Of a DNA stretch of 64,000 nt, positions 12,613 through 24,487 are shown piece after piece. The stretch is from Stomorhina lunata (Eukaryota; Arthropoda; Insecta; Diptera; Rhiniidae), in the NCBI GenBank assembly GCA_933228675.1, contig OW121743.1, positions 94,613,998 through 94,677,997 of the forward strand, written 5' to 3'. A program made the position numbers and the translations under genes. Positions within the stretch are counted from its first letter, which is position 1. Each line of letters starts with the position of its first letter. The notes under the pieces are model-generated. The model worked only from the letters and a program-made list of their open reading frames with translations. It did not search any database and was not told the origin of the DNA.

Positions 12613-12686
12613 CTCAAAACTAACAATACCCGTATGATCCTGATCTAAGGTATTGAAGACATAGTGTGCATATAATGTTGGATTTG
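12613..12686 (-). CDS. KChIP coding exon 3 (EF-hand 2)
   Basis: A 74-nt exon with an acceptor ending TTTAG at 12687-12690 and a perfect GTAAGT donor at 12612-12607. Joined in phase to exon 2 it gives NPTLYAHYVFNTLDQDHTG then IVSFE, the EF-hand 2 region of KChIPs, where vertebrate members have a YAHFLFNAFDTD-type sequence. The loop shows acidic residues at positions 1 and 3 (DQD), Thr at 5, Gly at 6 and Ser at 9; position 12 would be the first residue of the next exon. The exon ends on a codon boundary after 320 codons. The following exons (rest of EF-hands 2 to 4) are not in the 12.6 kb to the left and must lie beyond base 1. Confidence 0.93.
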
Positions 12687-12690
12687 CTAA

Positions 12691-14569
12691 ATTTTACGAA
12701 GAGGAAGAATATTAGATATTAGGATTCAAGTTATTTAAAGAAATACGTTAATATAGTATAGTTAATATATAGTTAATAGATATTAAGTTCTCTAAACACA
12801 TATAAAACTAATTACACACTTAAAACAAAGCTTTTAGGAGAAAGCTTTAACATCAACAATGAATAGTAAATAGGTACTTAAAATCTAGGAGACCGTTAAC
12901 AATGAAGCTTTAACTAACAACAAAAGCTTGAATTTTGTAAGGTTTGTTTTTTAAAAGCTAAATCAATGGTTTGAAAATAAATTTTAGATAAAGCTTAAAG
13001 TAGGAAAAACCGGCCAAAGCCTTATAAAGCTGCAGCCGAATTTGTTAATTTATTTGGGGGGAGAGCTTAGAATAGAGATATTGGATATTGCTGATATGAC
13101 TTATGATATAAAGAATTTATATTATAAAAGTATTATGAAAAGCTTTAAGAGAAGAACACTTTTTTTAAACTTAAAAATAACTTAGTTAGAAATTCTTAAG
13201 ATAAACAAGATCTAAATAATGAATCAGATGAACTCAAATATATATTTTTTGTAATTTTCCTTTTTATTAGCAAAAGAATTTTTGTTACCCTTATAGTATC
13301 ACGTATCTTTTTAATCCTCTTACATCTTTAAAAATAGCTGGTTAATTTATAATTTATAAAATTATTCAGACTCACTTCAATTGGTTAGAGCATCTCTTGA
13401 TAATAAAATATGAATTTCATTTTTATAAAATAAAAAACCTTGTGTCTCCATTAAAGGAATTATTAATAAATTCATTTACTTAATAAAATTTATTCTCTAA
13501 ATTCATATGCACATGTAGGTTTTATTCCTAACATATTCATCAGTTGTCAAAAAAAAAAAAAAAATAGCAAAATATAAATCATGGATATTTTTGCAACATT
13601 TCTACTCTTCATCAAAGGAAATCCGCTTAAATTTGTTAGCAAGATAACGAACGTACAGAAAAAAAATCATACTATTTGTCTAATAATTTGATATTCTAAC
13701 AGAGAGCAAATGTCATGTGTAAAAGTTTATTCAAACAGCGGGATTTTGAGAATATGGTTAACAAGAAGCATCATATAAATTTACACATGTAATATATGTA
13801 TAAATAATATTTCTAAATGTATACATGTATCTAAACTTGACATTTTTATGTCTACCATTCGTGCCACTTACTCTCACATTCATACTATCAAACATACAAA
13901 CACTCTACTTAACCTTTCCAATGACGACGACAAAGACAATGTTAACAAGAAAAGCATCATCATCATCAGGAGCAGTAGCAGCAAAGCTAAGGAAACAAAC
14001 ACCAACACAAAAGAGGCTTAAAATTTTTAGTAAAATTACATGTTTTATTTCTACTCATACATACACATATATATGTGGGCATGTATGCATGTACTTTGGT
14101 ACTAGTTTTACATGACATGTCATATTTTTTCTATCTCAGTTTACTTAAACGTGATTACATTACAATTTTCAAAAGTAGCAGAAGAAGATTAAGACAATAT
14201 AAAAACAGACTTGGGTATTTTCTCCTTAGAATGTTGAAAACTAAAATACGAAAAGTCATATTATTTTAATGTCACAAAAACACAAATAGGCATAGGAAGA
14301 AGACGGACACTCACACTCAAGTATATGAATTTATATGACAGCTCTTAGTTTGGTAAGAAGAAGAAACGTTACAAGTATTATTAAGTAAACTAATAATTTA
14401 AATTTATTTATGGAGTAGCAATGAACAAAATTAGTTATTTAGTAGGATAAGAACAAACAATTTTATTATTAAATATTCCACAAGAAAAAATCAATATTAA
14501 AGAAAACTTGCTTAAGCGAAACATATTTTCCATAGAACAACCTGCTTGGGGAATAATTTTATTAAAACA
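12691..14569. other. Intron, partly GC-richer
   Basis: Mostly AT-rich. Around 13845-14020 a less AT-biased stretch has codon-like triplet runs (ACGACGACAAAG, CATCATCATCATCAGG). The open frames there (13825-14115, 14075-14269) have no recognisable domain. Confidence 0.5.
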
Positions 14570-16945
14570 AAATTAATACATAAATTCGTTAGTATAAAAC
14601 TTTTTATAGAAAATCTTTGAATAAAAACTTAACTTCGAACATTTTTATATAAAAACTTGTCATTAAACATTTTTTAATAAAATTCTTTTTGAAACAAAAA
14701 ATTTAGAAATGAATTCTTTTACATTTTTGATACAATTTTTTTCTGATTTACAAATTTTATATAGAAAATTTTCGATATTAAATTTTGCATAAAAAAATTT
14801 AAATATTAAAGATAATTCTATAAAATTTTTGATATACAAATTTTTATAGACAGTAGTTTTTGATACAAAAATTTTTATAGAAAATTTTTGATATTCAAAT
14901 TTTTTAAAAAAATTTCTGATATAAAAATTTTTATAGAAAATTTGTGTATGTAAAATTTTTTAAAGAAAATATTTTATACTGAAATTTTTGACAAAAATTT
15001 TTGACATTAAAATATTTATAGAAAATTCAATATTAAAGGATTTATAGAAAATTTTCGATATTAAAATTTTTTATGGATATAAAAATTTGTTAAAGAAAAT
15101 TTTAGATAATTTTTTGAAATTAAAATTTTTTTTGAAAATTAACGATATAAAAATTTTTATATAAAATTTATCTATGTAAAATTCTTTTTTATAGAAGATA
15201 TTATATACTTTATAGAAAATTCAAAATTGAAATATTTATAGAAAATTTTCGATATAAAAATTTGTTAAAAAAAATTTTTGATATAAAAATTTCTATAGAA
15301 ATTTTTGATATTAAATTTTTTATAGAAACTTTTAAATTTTAAAATTTTCGATATAAAAATTTATAAAAAGAAAATTTTTATAGGAAATTTTTTATATTTA
15401 AATTTTTATAGAAAAATTTTTCATGGAAAGTTGTATCCTCAAAAAATGTTTTGATATTAAATTTTTGATATTAAAATTTTAGTATAAAAATTTTATATAG
15501 AAAATTTTTGATCTAAAAATTTTATATAGAAAACTTTCGACATCAGAATATTATATAGAAAATTCTTGATATTAAAATTTTTATAAAAAATTTTCGTTAT
15601 TTAAATTTTTTATATACAAATTTTGTTATTAAAATTCCTATAGAAAATTTTCGATATTCAATTTTTTCAAAGAAAATCTTCGATATAAAATTTTTAAAGG
15701 AAATTTTAATTAATTTAATTTAAGTTTTTTATAGAAAATTTTTGATAATAATATTTTTTATAGAAAATTTTCGATATAAACATTTTTAAATAAAATTAAA
15801 ATTCCTCGTTATAAAATTTGTTTAAGAAAATTTTCGATATTTAATTTTTTTATAGAAAGCTTCAAAACTAAAATTTTTATAGTAACTTTTCGATATGAAA
15901 GCTTTTATAGATTTTTGATATTAAATTTTGATATAGAAAACTTTTGAGATTGTATTTTTTGTATAGAAATAATTAAGAACCAATTTTTTAAGAAAAAAAA
16001 AAACTTTATATAGAGATTTTTAGATACTAAAACCTTTAAAGAAAATTATCGATATTAACATTTTTATAGAAAATTGTCGATATAAAAATTTTTATAGAAT
16101 ATTTTCGATACAAAAATTTTTTATAGAAAATTTTCGATGTCAAAATTTTTTGTATAAAATTTTCGATATTAAAATTTTTTATAGAAAATTTTCGATATTC
16201 AAATTTTTTATAAAAAATTGTTGATATAAAATTTTTTTTTTTAGAAAATTTTCGATATTTAAATTTTTTATAGAAAATTTTCAATATTAAAATTTTTTAT
16301 AGAAAATTTTCGCTATTTAAATTGTTTACAAAAAAAATTTCGATATTATTTTTTTTAAATATGAATTTTTTTTTAAATTTTAGATTTTAAAATTTTACAG
16401 AAAATTTTCTATGTAAAAATTTTTCCGTGAAATTTTCTATACTTAATTTTGTTATGAAAAATTTTTAATATTAAATTTTTTTATAGAAAATTTTCAATAT
16501 TAAAATTTTTGAAGGAAAATTTTTATAATGTTTAAAAAAAAAATTCGATATTATTTTTTTTTTAATTTTCAGTATAAAATTTTTTATAGAAAATTTTAGA
16601 TTTTAAAATTTTTAATAGAAAATTTTTGGTTTAAAATTTTTCATAAAAAATTTTCGGTCTAAATTGTTTATATAGAAAATTTTCGAATTAAAATTTTTTT
16701 ACGGAAAATTTTCCATTTAAAAATTTATAGAAAATTTTCGTTATTAAAATTTTTTATAGAAAACTATCGACATTATAGAAAATTTTCGATTCTAAAATTT
16801 TTTTTAGAGAAAATTTTCATATTAAAATTTTATAAAAAATTTCGACATAAAAATTTTTAAAGAAAATTATCGATATAAAGAATTTTTTCAAAAAAATTTG
16901 TATAAAAAATTTTCGCTATTTAAATATAAAAAAATTGTGTATAGA
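14570..16945 (+). repeat. 28-29-bp satellite array, GATAT-type
   Basis: Degenerate tandem units with the core TTTTCGATATTAAAATTTTT and TATAGAAAA; local spacing is 29 bp at 16164 to 16193. Related to the CATAT-type arrays, and matching the reverse complement of the array at 60175-62450. Confidence 0.9.
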
Positions 16946-17468
16946 AATTATCATCACTGTTATTTTAAATTTACCAATACTCGTACTTTTTTGGAAATTA
17001 TGCAGGGTGAAACAATTTTGAGGTCTCAGCCATTAGTTTTAATAGGATGGATCAATTTGCCATACATCTAATGCATTTTTAAATTTAAACTTTTTAATGG
17101 CTCATATAATACTTGAAAATGATCGCATTAGAAAAATTTCCTTTAATAAAATGCCTTGATTGGAAAAATTCTCTGTTAAGATTTTGTATAGAAAATTATT
17201 CAGATCGAGTCGTACTGTAAGTCGTACTGTTCACTGGATAAATTCTTTTGTCTTTAAAAAAATCTGGATTAAAAAAATAAAATTTCGGAGCGATTGAGCA
17301 ATTTCTGTTCTTTGAAAATACGATAGGGCCTAAGCAAATGGAACAAAAATAAAATATTTCTTAAGTATTGGAAAGGTTGGTATAGAGAGTAGGGGAAATG
17401 TTTTTAAGCGAACACAAAATTTGAAGTTCTGATTTCGTATTATAAAATTGATTTTTTGCTATAAAAAG
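16946..17468. other. AT-rich intron, nothing recognised
   Basis: No ORF or repeat seen. Confidence 0.5.
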
Positions 17469-17726
17469 ATATCGTTACTTTAATATAGAAAGGCCCTAAG
17501 TCGTTTTTCATTAAAATTGCTTTTAAAAGCTTTATCTTATGTAATTTTATAAAAATATTTTAATTTCAAAAAACATTATTATGGATTTAATGGATTTTTA
17601 TTAAAAAAACTGCTTTTAAAAAATTTCTGTATCTTCAAAACTTAAGATTTTATTTGGTTAATTTTCCCTCTCCTGTTATGTTAGAAAAATATTAGTTAGG
17701 GCTTTTCTATATTAAAGTAACGATAT
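17469..17726. repeat. 31-bp inverted repeat pair, possible MITE
   Basis: Arm 17469-17499 (ATATCGTTACTTTAATATAG, then AAAGGCCCTAA) is matched in reverse complement at 17696-17726 with one mismatch, about 196 bp apart. The outer limits and any target-site duplication are unclear. Confidence 0.7.
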
Positions 17727-19899
17727 GTAGTGCTAAAAGGAATACAGGTTTGAAAAAAAGTGTATTTTGTTAGTTTTTGAAAATTTTATTGCGAGTTTCT
17801 TAAATGTAATAAAAAAAAGTTTTGGTCTTAGGTTAATAGATGATAAAAACATAAAATCAAATCTGTTTTTGAAACCTAATTTTATTGTTTTTCTATATTG
17901 ACTACTAATCATTATTTTTGATTATTCGGCTGATTTGTAAATCTTGACCTGTCTGATTATACCAGTCATATACATTTATGATAACGATGAAATGTTGTTT
18001 CGTTAAAAATAAAATATTAAACTATAATAAGTAAATACTTGAGTGCTCTTAATAAGTTCTTCGAATACTTAAAAAAACCTTTTTGTTAAAGATTCTGCCG
18101 TTTCATGATTACATCGAATCATTTACTTATTTTTTAAGGATAATTTACTGCAGAAAACATGTCAGAACATGTTCTTTGATCGTTATTGCTTTTCTAAAAG
18201 TGAACGTATGGATGGATGTATTTGTATAATCATGTAAGCAAACATTTGATGATACTGTGTGTTTGTTGTTGTTATTTGTTTATAGGAGTGAGTGACTGAC
18301 TACTACACTCGACATGTTACTAAAAATAATAATGTCCTTAAAAGGTTGTATTTTTTTCCTGTAGCTTTTTTGTAAGTGTAGCCACTTGTGTTTATTTCTT
18401 AATGTTGGTAATATAAATTTATTAGAATTACTCTTGTTTGTGTTTTTGTTGTTGAGTGTTTGCCTATTTTGTTAATGTTTTACGACGCAAAAATAGGTTT
18501 TGTCTAGTATGCTTTTGGCCATTAAGTTGTTAATTAATTTGTTTGTTACATTTATTTTTATTTTGATGCTAAGAAATGGTTTTTTGTTCTATTATTTATA
18601 TATTTAATTTGTATTCGTGTGCACTTAGCAAAAATATCTTTGTCCATTGGAGTACGGTGGCATAGTAATTTTAGTCTATATAACCACCATTTCTTCTAGA
18701 ATTCATATTCAATTCAATTGTTTGGAATAACATTTTAAATTGAATGCAATTTTGGCTATAGTTTTCTCGAATGATAATTTTGTTTTCAATTGAGGCGTAT
18801 ACTTCATATTTGAAGAAGTTTTGATTTAAGTATCACTCATACGCACAGTTTAATATTATGCAAGAATATGTATTCAAAATATGGTTCGTTTGATTTAGTG
18901 GACTTTGTTCTACTTTCATATGTATATTAAAAAATTGTTATATCTAAAAACAACACTCCGTTTCACTGAACAAAACTCGGAAAAAGACATAGCTTGGATT
19001 GTAGACATACCTCTTAAGTTAAGAGTTATACGTAAAAAAACGATTTAACCAGGTTTGTCAACTTATCGACCTATATCTCAGCCAGTTTGAATCCAATTTT
19101 ATTTATTTTAACAGAAAATCAAATAAAACAGATTGCGCTTTAAATGATATTTTTGACACATTTGTAAACCAAAAGTGCTTTTTTTTTTGTTAAGAATATC
19201 TTAAAAAATGTATCCTTTTTTTTTGGATTTTAGTGGCTTTCTATCGCATACCTTATATGATAGCTCATAAAAGTTTATATGAATATGACAAGGAAATTTA
19301 GTTCCTAATAAAATGTAGTTTTAATTTCTTAAGTCAGACGAAACACCTAAAAGTTATTAGGCTTTTTATAAACTGACTAGGACATGTACTACGGATTAAC
19401 CAGAAATTCATTTTAGAAATTATTTTGTTTTTAACTTTGGAAAAAGTTGACTAACTTTTGTAAATATAAACTGATATCATTAAATAATTTTTACATAGAA
19501 CTAGCTTTAAAATACCTTATAAAATAAAATAGGTTTTTATCGAAATAATTTGAAATAATTCCTTTTGAATTTTGAAGATTCCAAAAAACTTTTAAAAAAT
19601 TAAACTTTTTATAAAATCTTTCCCAATTTCTCAGAAAATAAGCCCTATGCATACAGTTTATAAAAACTTGATCCCTTGACTTTCTAAAACTATTAACAGT
19701 TATAAGATCGGTCTGCAAATGTTATAGTTGGAAGTACTAAAGTACAACGACCTTCCCAAAAAACAGTTTTTTGCGAATACTTCGAAATCTTCAAAAATAG
19801 TTTTTGTCTGCCCTTATCTAGGCCTATAACCCCCAATATTTTGCTTTCCAAGTTTTTGCAAGAGTTAGTCATTTGTAACACTATACAGTGGCATTTCTT
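17727..19899. other. AT-rich intron
   Basis: No ORF with a recognisable domain; the minus-strand frames at 19491-19881 are not gene-like. It contains the first copy of the GAGGCGTATACTT repeat (listed separately). Confidence 0.5.
18792..18850 (+). repeat. Short dispersed repeat, copy 1 (GAGGCGTATACTT...CACTCATACGCACAGTT)
   Basis: One of three 59-bp copies in the window with the same start and end. The ends are partly complementary (GCGTATA against CATACGC), so it can form a weak stem-loop. Confidence 0.75.
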
Positions 19900-20700
19900 T
19901 ATACAACAAACTACAAAAAACAGAAGGAGTGATGCTACAACGATGAAATTTTACATAGAAAAATAGGTAAAAAATGGAGTACTCCAAGGAGTCGACGGAT
20001 TTTGAATTTGAATTTTTCTTATCGATACAAAACTGAATATGTATAGATAAGAACAATTCAAATCCGAAATCTGTCGACTCCTTGGAGTACCTGCCTTGGG
20101 CCCTCATTTTTCACCAATTTTTCTTCTCAATGTACAATTGCAATTCTAAACAGAATTTGGTGAAATTATTTCATAAAAGAGATCTATTAGTTTTGGTTGA
20201 AATTAGACCACCCCTTGGGTACCTGTTTTGGACCCACATGTTTCACCTAATTTTCTGTTTGATGTTCAATCCGTAATTCTTAACAGAATTTGATGAAATT
20301 CGGCACACGTCTAAAAGTTGATTTAGAAAAGAGGTCTACTAATCTTGGTTGAATTTAGTTGACTGTTTAGGTGCCTACATTGGACCCCAATTTTTATCAA
20401 TTATTTTTTCAATGTATAAGCAGCAATTCCTATCAGAATTTGAAAAACACGTCTATTAATGGACTCACAAAGAGTTATACTAATTTTTACTCATCTATTG
20501 CCTCTTTGAGGCACCTGCCTTTATGCACACGTCTATAGGTTTATCCAATAAAGAGCTCAACAAATTTTGGTTGAAATCGGTCCACTCCTTGAGTTACCTG
20601 CTTTGGACCCCCATTTTCCACTTATTTTTATTCTCAATATAAACCGCAATTCTCAACAAAAAAAGAGCTCTACTAATTTTGGTTGAAATCCGGCTGCGTC
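19900..20700. repeat. Foldback plus five degenerate tandem units of about 85-150 bp
   Basis: A near-perfect palindrome with arms of about 50 bp (19978-20030 and 20045-20092; GTACTCCAAGGAGTCGAC and its complement). The right arm opens a tandem series starting at about 20073, 20206, 20358, 20494 and 20580. Each unit begins CTCCTTGRGTACCTG-like, continues TTGGACCC, AATTCT, CAGAATTTG, and ends CTACTAATTTTGGTTGAAAT. The fourth unit carries an internal deletion. To the left an inverted half unit continues to about 19930. Confidence 0.8.
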
Positions 20701-20717
20701 CCGTAAGACACACTTAA

Positions 20718-20767
20718 CTTTAATTTGATTAAAAAGGTTTAGGCGGTACTTTTTAATCAAATTAAAG
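20718..20767. repeat. Perfect 19-bp inverted repeat (hairpin)
   Basis: CTTTAATTTGATTAAAAAG at 20718-20736 and its exact complement at 20749-20767, with a 12-nt spacer GTTTAGGCGGTA. Confidence 0.9.
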
Positions 20768-21358
20768 ACGGCCACACTTTTTGCTTAAATTATGCATAAC
20801 AATTTATGTGACTTTCTTAAGAAAATTTTGAACTTTGTTCTACAATCGGTAAACTTCGGCGAATTTTTTTCGCTCAGTCTAAAGAAATGATTTTAGCCTT
20901 TCACAAGGTTATGGCGGGATCACCGATCAATACCGAGCCAACTTAGTTTTTGTCGAAAGAAAAACGAAAATACAGAATTTTGTATTGATTTCCTGATATC
21001 TGCTAAACTAAATACGCGATTAAGTTATTTTATTCTGCAGACTAAAACTGGGGTTCTGTATCTTAGTTAAATTGGCATCAAGATAAAAGCTTTGAAACTA
21101 AATTCGATACATGAGCTACTGAATTTGATAAAAAATGTAATCACTTTTCATTTTAAAACATTAACAACATTTCAATACCTTTTTTAAAACACATAATATT
21201 ACTTTTTCTTAAAAAAAAATTGATCCTTAATAAATAGACTCTTCTCTTTAGAACTGCATCAAAGAATGGCTTTTTTGAAACAGAAATACCATAATGCACC
21301 GTGTTGTTGATGACCGCCCTATTATTTTATTTGTATTTTATGTACTTGATTTTGAACT

Positions 21359-21417
21359 GAGGCGTATACTTAATATTTCATAAAATTGTATGTTTAATTT
21401 CACTCATACACACAGTT
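21359..21417 (+). repeat. Short dispersed repeat, copy 2
   Basis: Shares GAGGCGTATACTTAATATTT and the CACTCATACACACAGTT end with the copies at 18792 and 22979. Confidence 0.75.
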
Positions 21418-21446
21418 CACTTGAAACCCAGTGTAATCTTTCATTT

Positions 21447-21663
21447 GACTTTGTGGTGTAAAGGTAGAAGCCCAATGTACGCGGCAAGCGGCTGCGGGCG
21501 GCAATCAGCTGTTTTTTGATTTGTCAAAGTTGAACGGCAATGGAAAAAAGTAGAACTTAATATGAATATTTATGAAAACAAACGCACATTTTACGTACTG
21601 GTAATACAACGACCGTCCGCAGCCGCATGCCGCGTGTATTGGCCTTGTACCTTAAGACTTTGT
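21447..21663. mobile_element. Small MITE with GC-rich terminal inverted repeats
   Basis: Ends match in inverted orientation for about 45 bp: AAGGTAGAAGCCCAATGTAC, then GCGGCAAGCGGCTGCGG, on the left; the complement on the right at about 21608-21653. An identical 8-bp GACTTTGT flanks both sides (21447-21454 and 21656-21663), a plausible target-site duplication of hAT or P type, although four extra bases sit on the left. No coding capacity. Confidence 0.75.
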
Positions 21664-22722
21664 CCTATTTTAAAAATATTGTTGCATCCTGAAATAATCG
21701 ATTGAAGTTTTGAATTATTATTTAATAGTAAGAAATTGTAAGATGAGCTGAGATCTTTGTAGAATGGAGAAATATCATATATAATTGTTTATTTTTGTTC
21801 AGTTCATTAAATCCTATTATTCGAATTCGTATAAAGAACCATTTATATTATTCCAACAATTTACGATGTTACTTAAAAGCTAATTTATATTTAATTTTTT
21901 TTTTCTACATATAAATACTTACAATTGACTTTTATTAGAAATTTTCCAATATTCTTCAGAATTTCTTAGTTTTTATCTTATTTATTACTTTATCAGTAAT
22001 TACTTATAAAAAGACAATTTTGTACATTGATTTATGATACAGAGACAAAAATACAATTTCTTTTTATAATTTTTGTAATTAAGGTCTTTAGATACTTGAT
22101 AAATATTTATAAGCTAATCTTTGTTATAGCATTTCTATTTCAAAGACAAGTATTTCGTATTGTCACCTAAATTACATTTTTTGTTAATAAAGAGGATTAC
22201 AAAGATAATTTTGTTTGTATTCTTTTTGCTTTGTAGGCAAAATTTGACTTAAAACGTTTTTAAAACTTACTGTGAACTAAAAAGTGAAGATGTAGATGAA
22301 TACACACATATAAGAAGACAATAAGTATATAAAAATAAAATTTTTAGACAGACATAAGATTTTTTACAATAGATTAAAATTGGAGATACACAAGATATGA
22401 TAACTAGCCTTATATTAAATATAAATGTATATGTATCTAAAAAACTAGGAACATTTAAGTATATGTCAGAATAGATAATAAATTTTGTAACTATATCTAT
22501 ATGTCAATAAAAATGTTAAAAATATAGCATGAAAATTTAAGCATTTTTTTTTGGCTTCACATTTACATTTATTGTACCCAATCAAACAGCTTTAAGGAAA
22601 GTAAAGTAGGCAAAAACTAAAGAAAGAAACACACAAAATTGTTGTTTTTTTTTGGCAGGCATTAGTAGCTAGTGTTCATTAGCAAAATGTTAACAAAACA
22701 AAATATACTGTACCGCACGAAC
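21664..22722. other. AT-rich intron, nothing recognised
   Basis: No ORF, repeat array or terminal repeats seen up to exon 2. Confidence 0.5.
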
Positions 22723-22914
22723 CTCCCTGGGGGAAAAATTGGGAATATATTATTTTAAATGTTTCCTCCTTGACGACACCGGTTGGACATTCAGCCTTAA
22801 AACCACGATAAATTCGTTTGATTTCGTCTTCTGTAAAGCGGGTGGAACGACTTAAAGCACTAAGGGAATCGGGTCGATAGCGTGCTGGTGTTTCGAATTC
22901 TTCAAGCTCGGAAT
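22723..22914 (-). CDS. KChIP coding exon 2 (start of conserved core, EF-hand 1)
   Basis: Seen: a TTTTCAG acceptor just right of 22914, 192 nt open in the phase left by exon 1, then a donor at 22722. The translation holds the KChIP core signature: RYRPDSL, then FTEDEIKRIYRGFKAECP, TGVVKEETFK and IYSQFFPQG. Known of the family: this is EF-hand 1, which does not bind calcium because of the Cys-Pro in the loop; CP is present here. It covers residues about 232-295 of the reconstructed protein. The donor is weak (G|GTTCGT, not GTRAGT), but it gives exactly the family's exon boundary after PQG and leaves phase 1, as exon 3 needs. Exon 1 lies about 40 kb upstream. The match to insect and vertebrate KChIPs is strong over the whole exon. 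Confidence 0.93.
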
Positions 22915-22978
22915 CTGAAAAGAAAAATTAAAGAAAATTTGTTTAAAAGACTTTCATAGAAGTTTTTGGTGTTAGAAT

Positions 22979-23037
22979 GAGGCGTATACTTAATATTTCA
23001 TACAATTTGTATTTGAATGAATATCACTCATACGCAC
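22979..23037 (+). repeat. Short dispersed repeat, copy 3
   Basis: Same 59-bp element, 64 bp upstream of KChIP exon 2 in transcript terms, just inside intron 1. Confidence 0.75.
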
Positions 23038-24487
23038 TCATACTTACGTGTGTTAAAATGAAGAATTTTTAATATTGAAATATATGTTAATAAATATATG
23101 GAAAAGTGCTATTCTGGACGTTAATAAAAACCCTAAAAAAGCTAGAAACTAAAAAGGAAAAGGGTTTATAAAATATAAAAAAATTTGATATTTGAAAATA
23201 CTTTATAGAATAGATAAAAATGGGTAATATAAGTTCCATTCAGCTTTATTGAAGTGAAAATACTTTTCTACTCCATATATCATTTCTAAATAATCGTTCC
23301 AAAGAATATTTATTGTCCCAACTTTGGCAACACAATTGATTTTTTTCTCCCCACTTCCTACTCCTTTTTTTGTCTATTCATAAACATATTTATCTTTTGA
23401 GTTCTAATAAATTTACCCTGCAATTTACTTTCAATATTATGACTTATTTCCTAAAAAATAATTTAGTATTTTATGTAAAATTTTGTCCCTTTTTGTTATC
23501 AGTGTTAAAAACTAAAACTATAACATAAATTACATTGCATCTGAATATTTATTAGTTCACGTATCTGCAGTAGACAGACCATTGTCCCCTCCAACCTTGA
23601 CCAGTATAAATGGCTCTATTAATATTTTCGTTAGTCTATATAAATCTATACATTCACTTTTTCTATTGATTCAATTCACAAAAGGGAATTTTGTTTTATT
23701 TTTAGATATTGTTGAGTATTTTAGATTTATTTCTATTTTTACTGACATTTGAAATGTATGGAAACTTGATGAGTTTGCATATTTTATAAAATTTATTTGC
23801 TAAATTGTCTTTGATGGGAGATATTTTGAAGTATTTTCAGAGAATAAGGAAAAAATGAAAACCAATGAATTGTTTTTATATCCAATTTTTTTTAGAGAAA
23901 GAAACGAATTTTGAAACTTACCCTCTTTGGTTTTGATAAAATTTTGTATATACATTTTCCTAGCTCATACAATTCTTAAAATTTTCGAATTTCGCTTTGG
24001 CTTAGATATTACGGCGGTCCAAAGTTAATTTAATCAATATAATTTTCAACATATACCTACAATAATAAAGAAAATGAAAGATATGCTTTCTGAGATGTCC
24101 ATGAGTTAATAGCATTATTGATCTCCCTTGTCCCCCAATAAACGATTAAATTTTTAATTAAAAGAACATGGGCCAAAATATGAGCCTACGTTTATAAAAA
24201 TCTGTTGATCTTATCAAAAGTTACAGGCTAATAAATGTGTGGATTTTGAAAAGAAAACAAGAAAAAGATTAGACATAAAATCTGAACCAAAACAAAATCC
24301 AAAATTTTGAAGAACCTTTGAAATCGTATGAGCTAGAAGAATGTATATGCAAAATCCCATCAAAGTCGGAGATTATGTGGTACAGTACGTGTTCGAAAAT
24401 TTATGATTTGATTCTTTTTTTAAATCTTAAATCTCTTTTTTTAATAATAAATTTTTATTTAAAATTTTTCAATTATAAAATTTTTTT
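23038..24487. other. AT-rich intron, nothing recognised
   Basis: No gene or repeat structure noted; only poly-T/A tracts and a short frame at 24318-24515 without a domain. Confidence 0.5.

Larger units (their letters stand above)
12687..22722 (-). other. KChIP intron 2 (about 10.0 kb)
   Basis: Bounded by the exon 2 donor at 22722 and the exon 3 acceptor at 12687. It holds a 28-29-bp array, inverted repeats, a foldback with degenerate tandem repeats, and a MITE. Confidence 0.88.

Noticed and set aside
20082..20276. ORF starting MEYLPWALIFHQFFF
   Set aside because: Lies inside the degenerate tandem repeats at 20073-20700 and follows their sequence.
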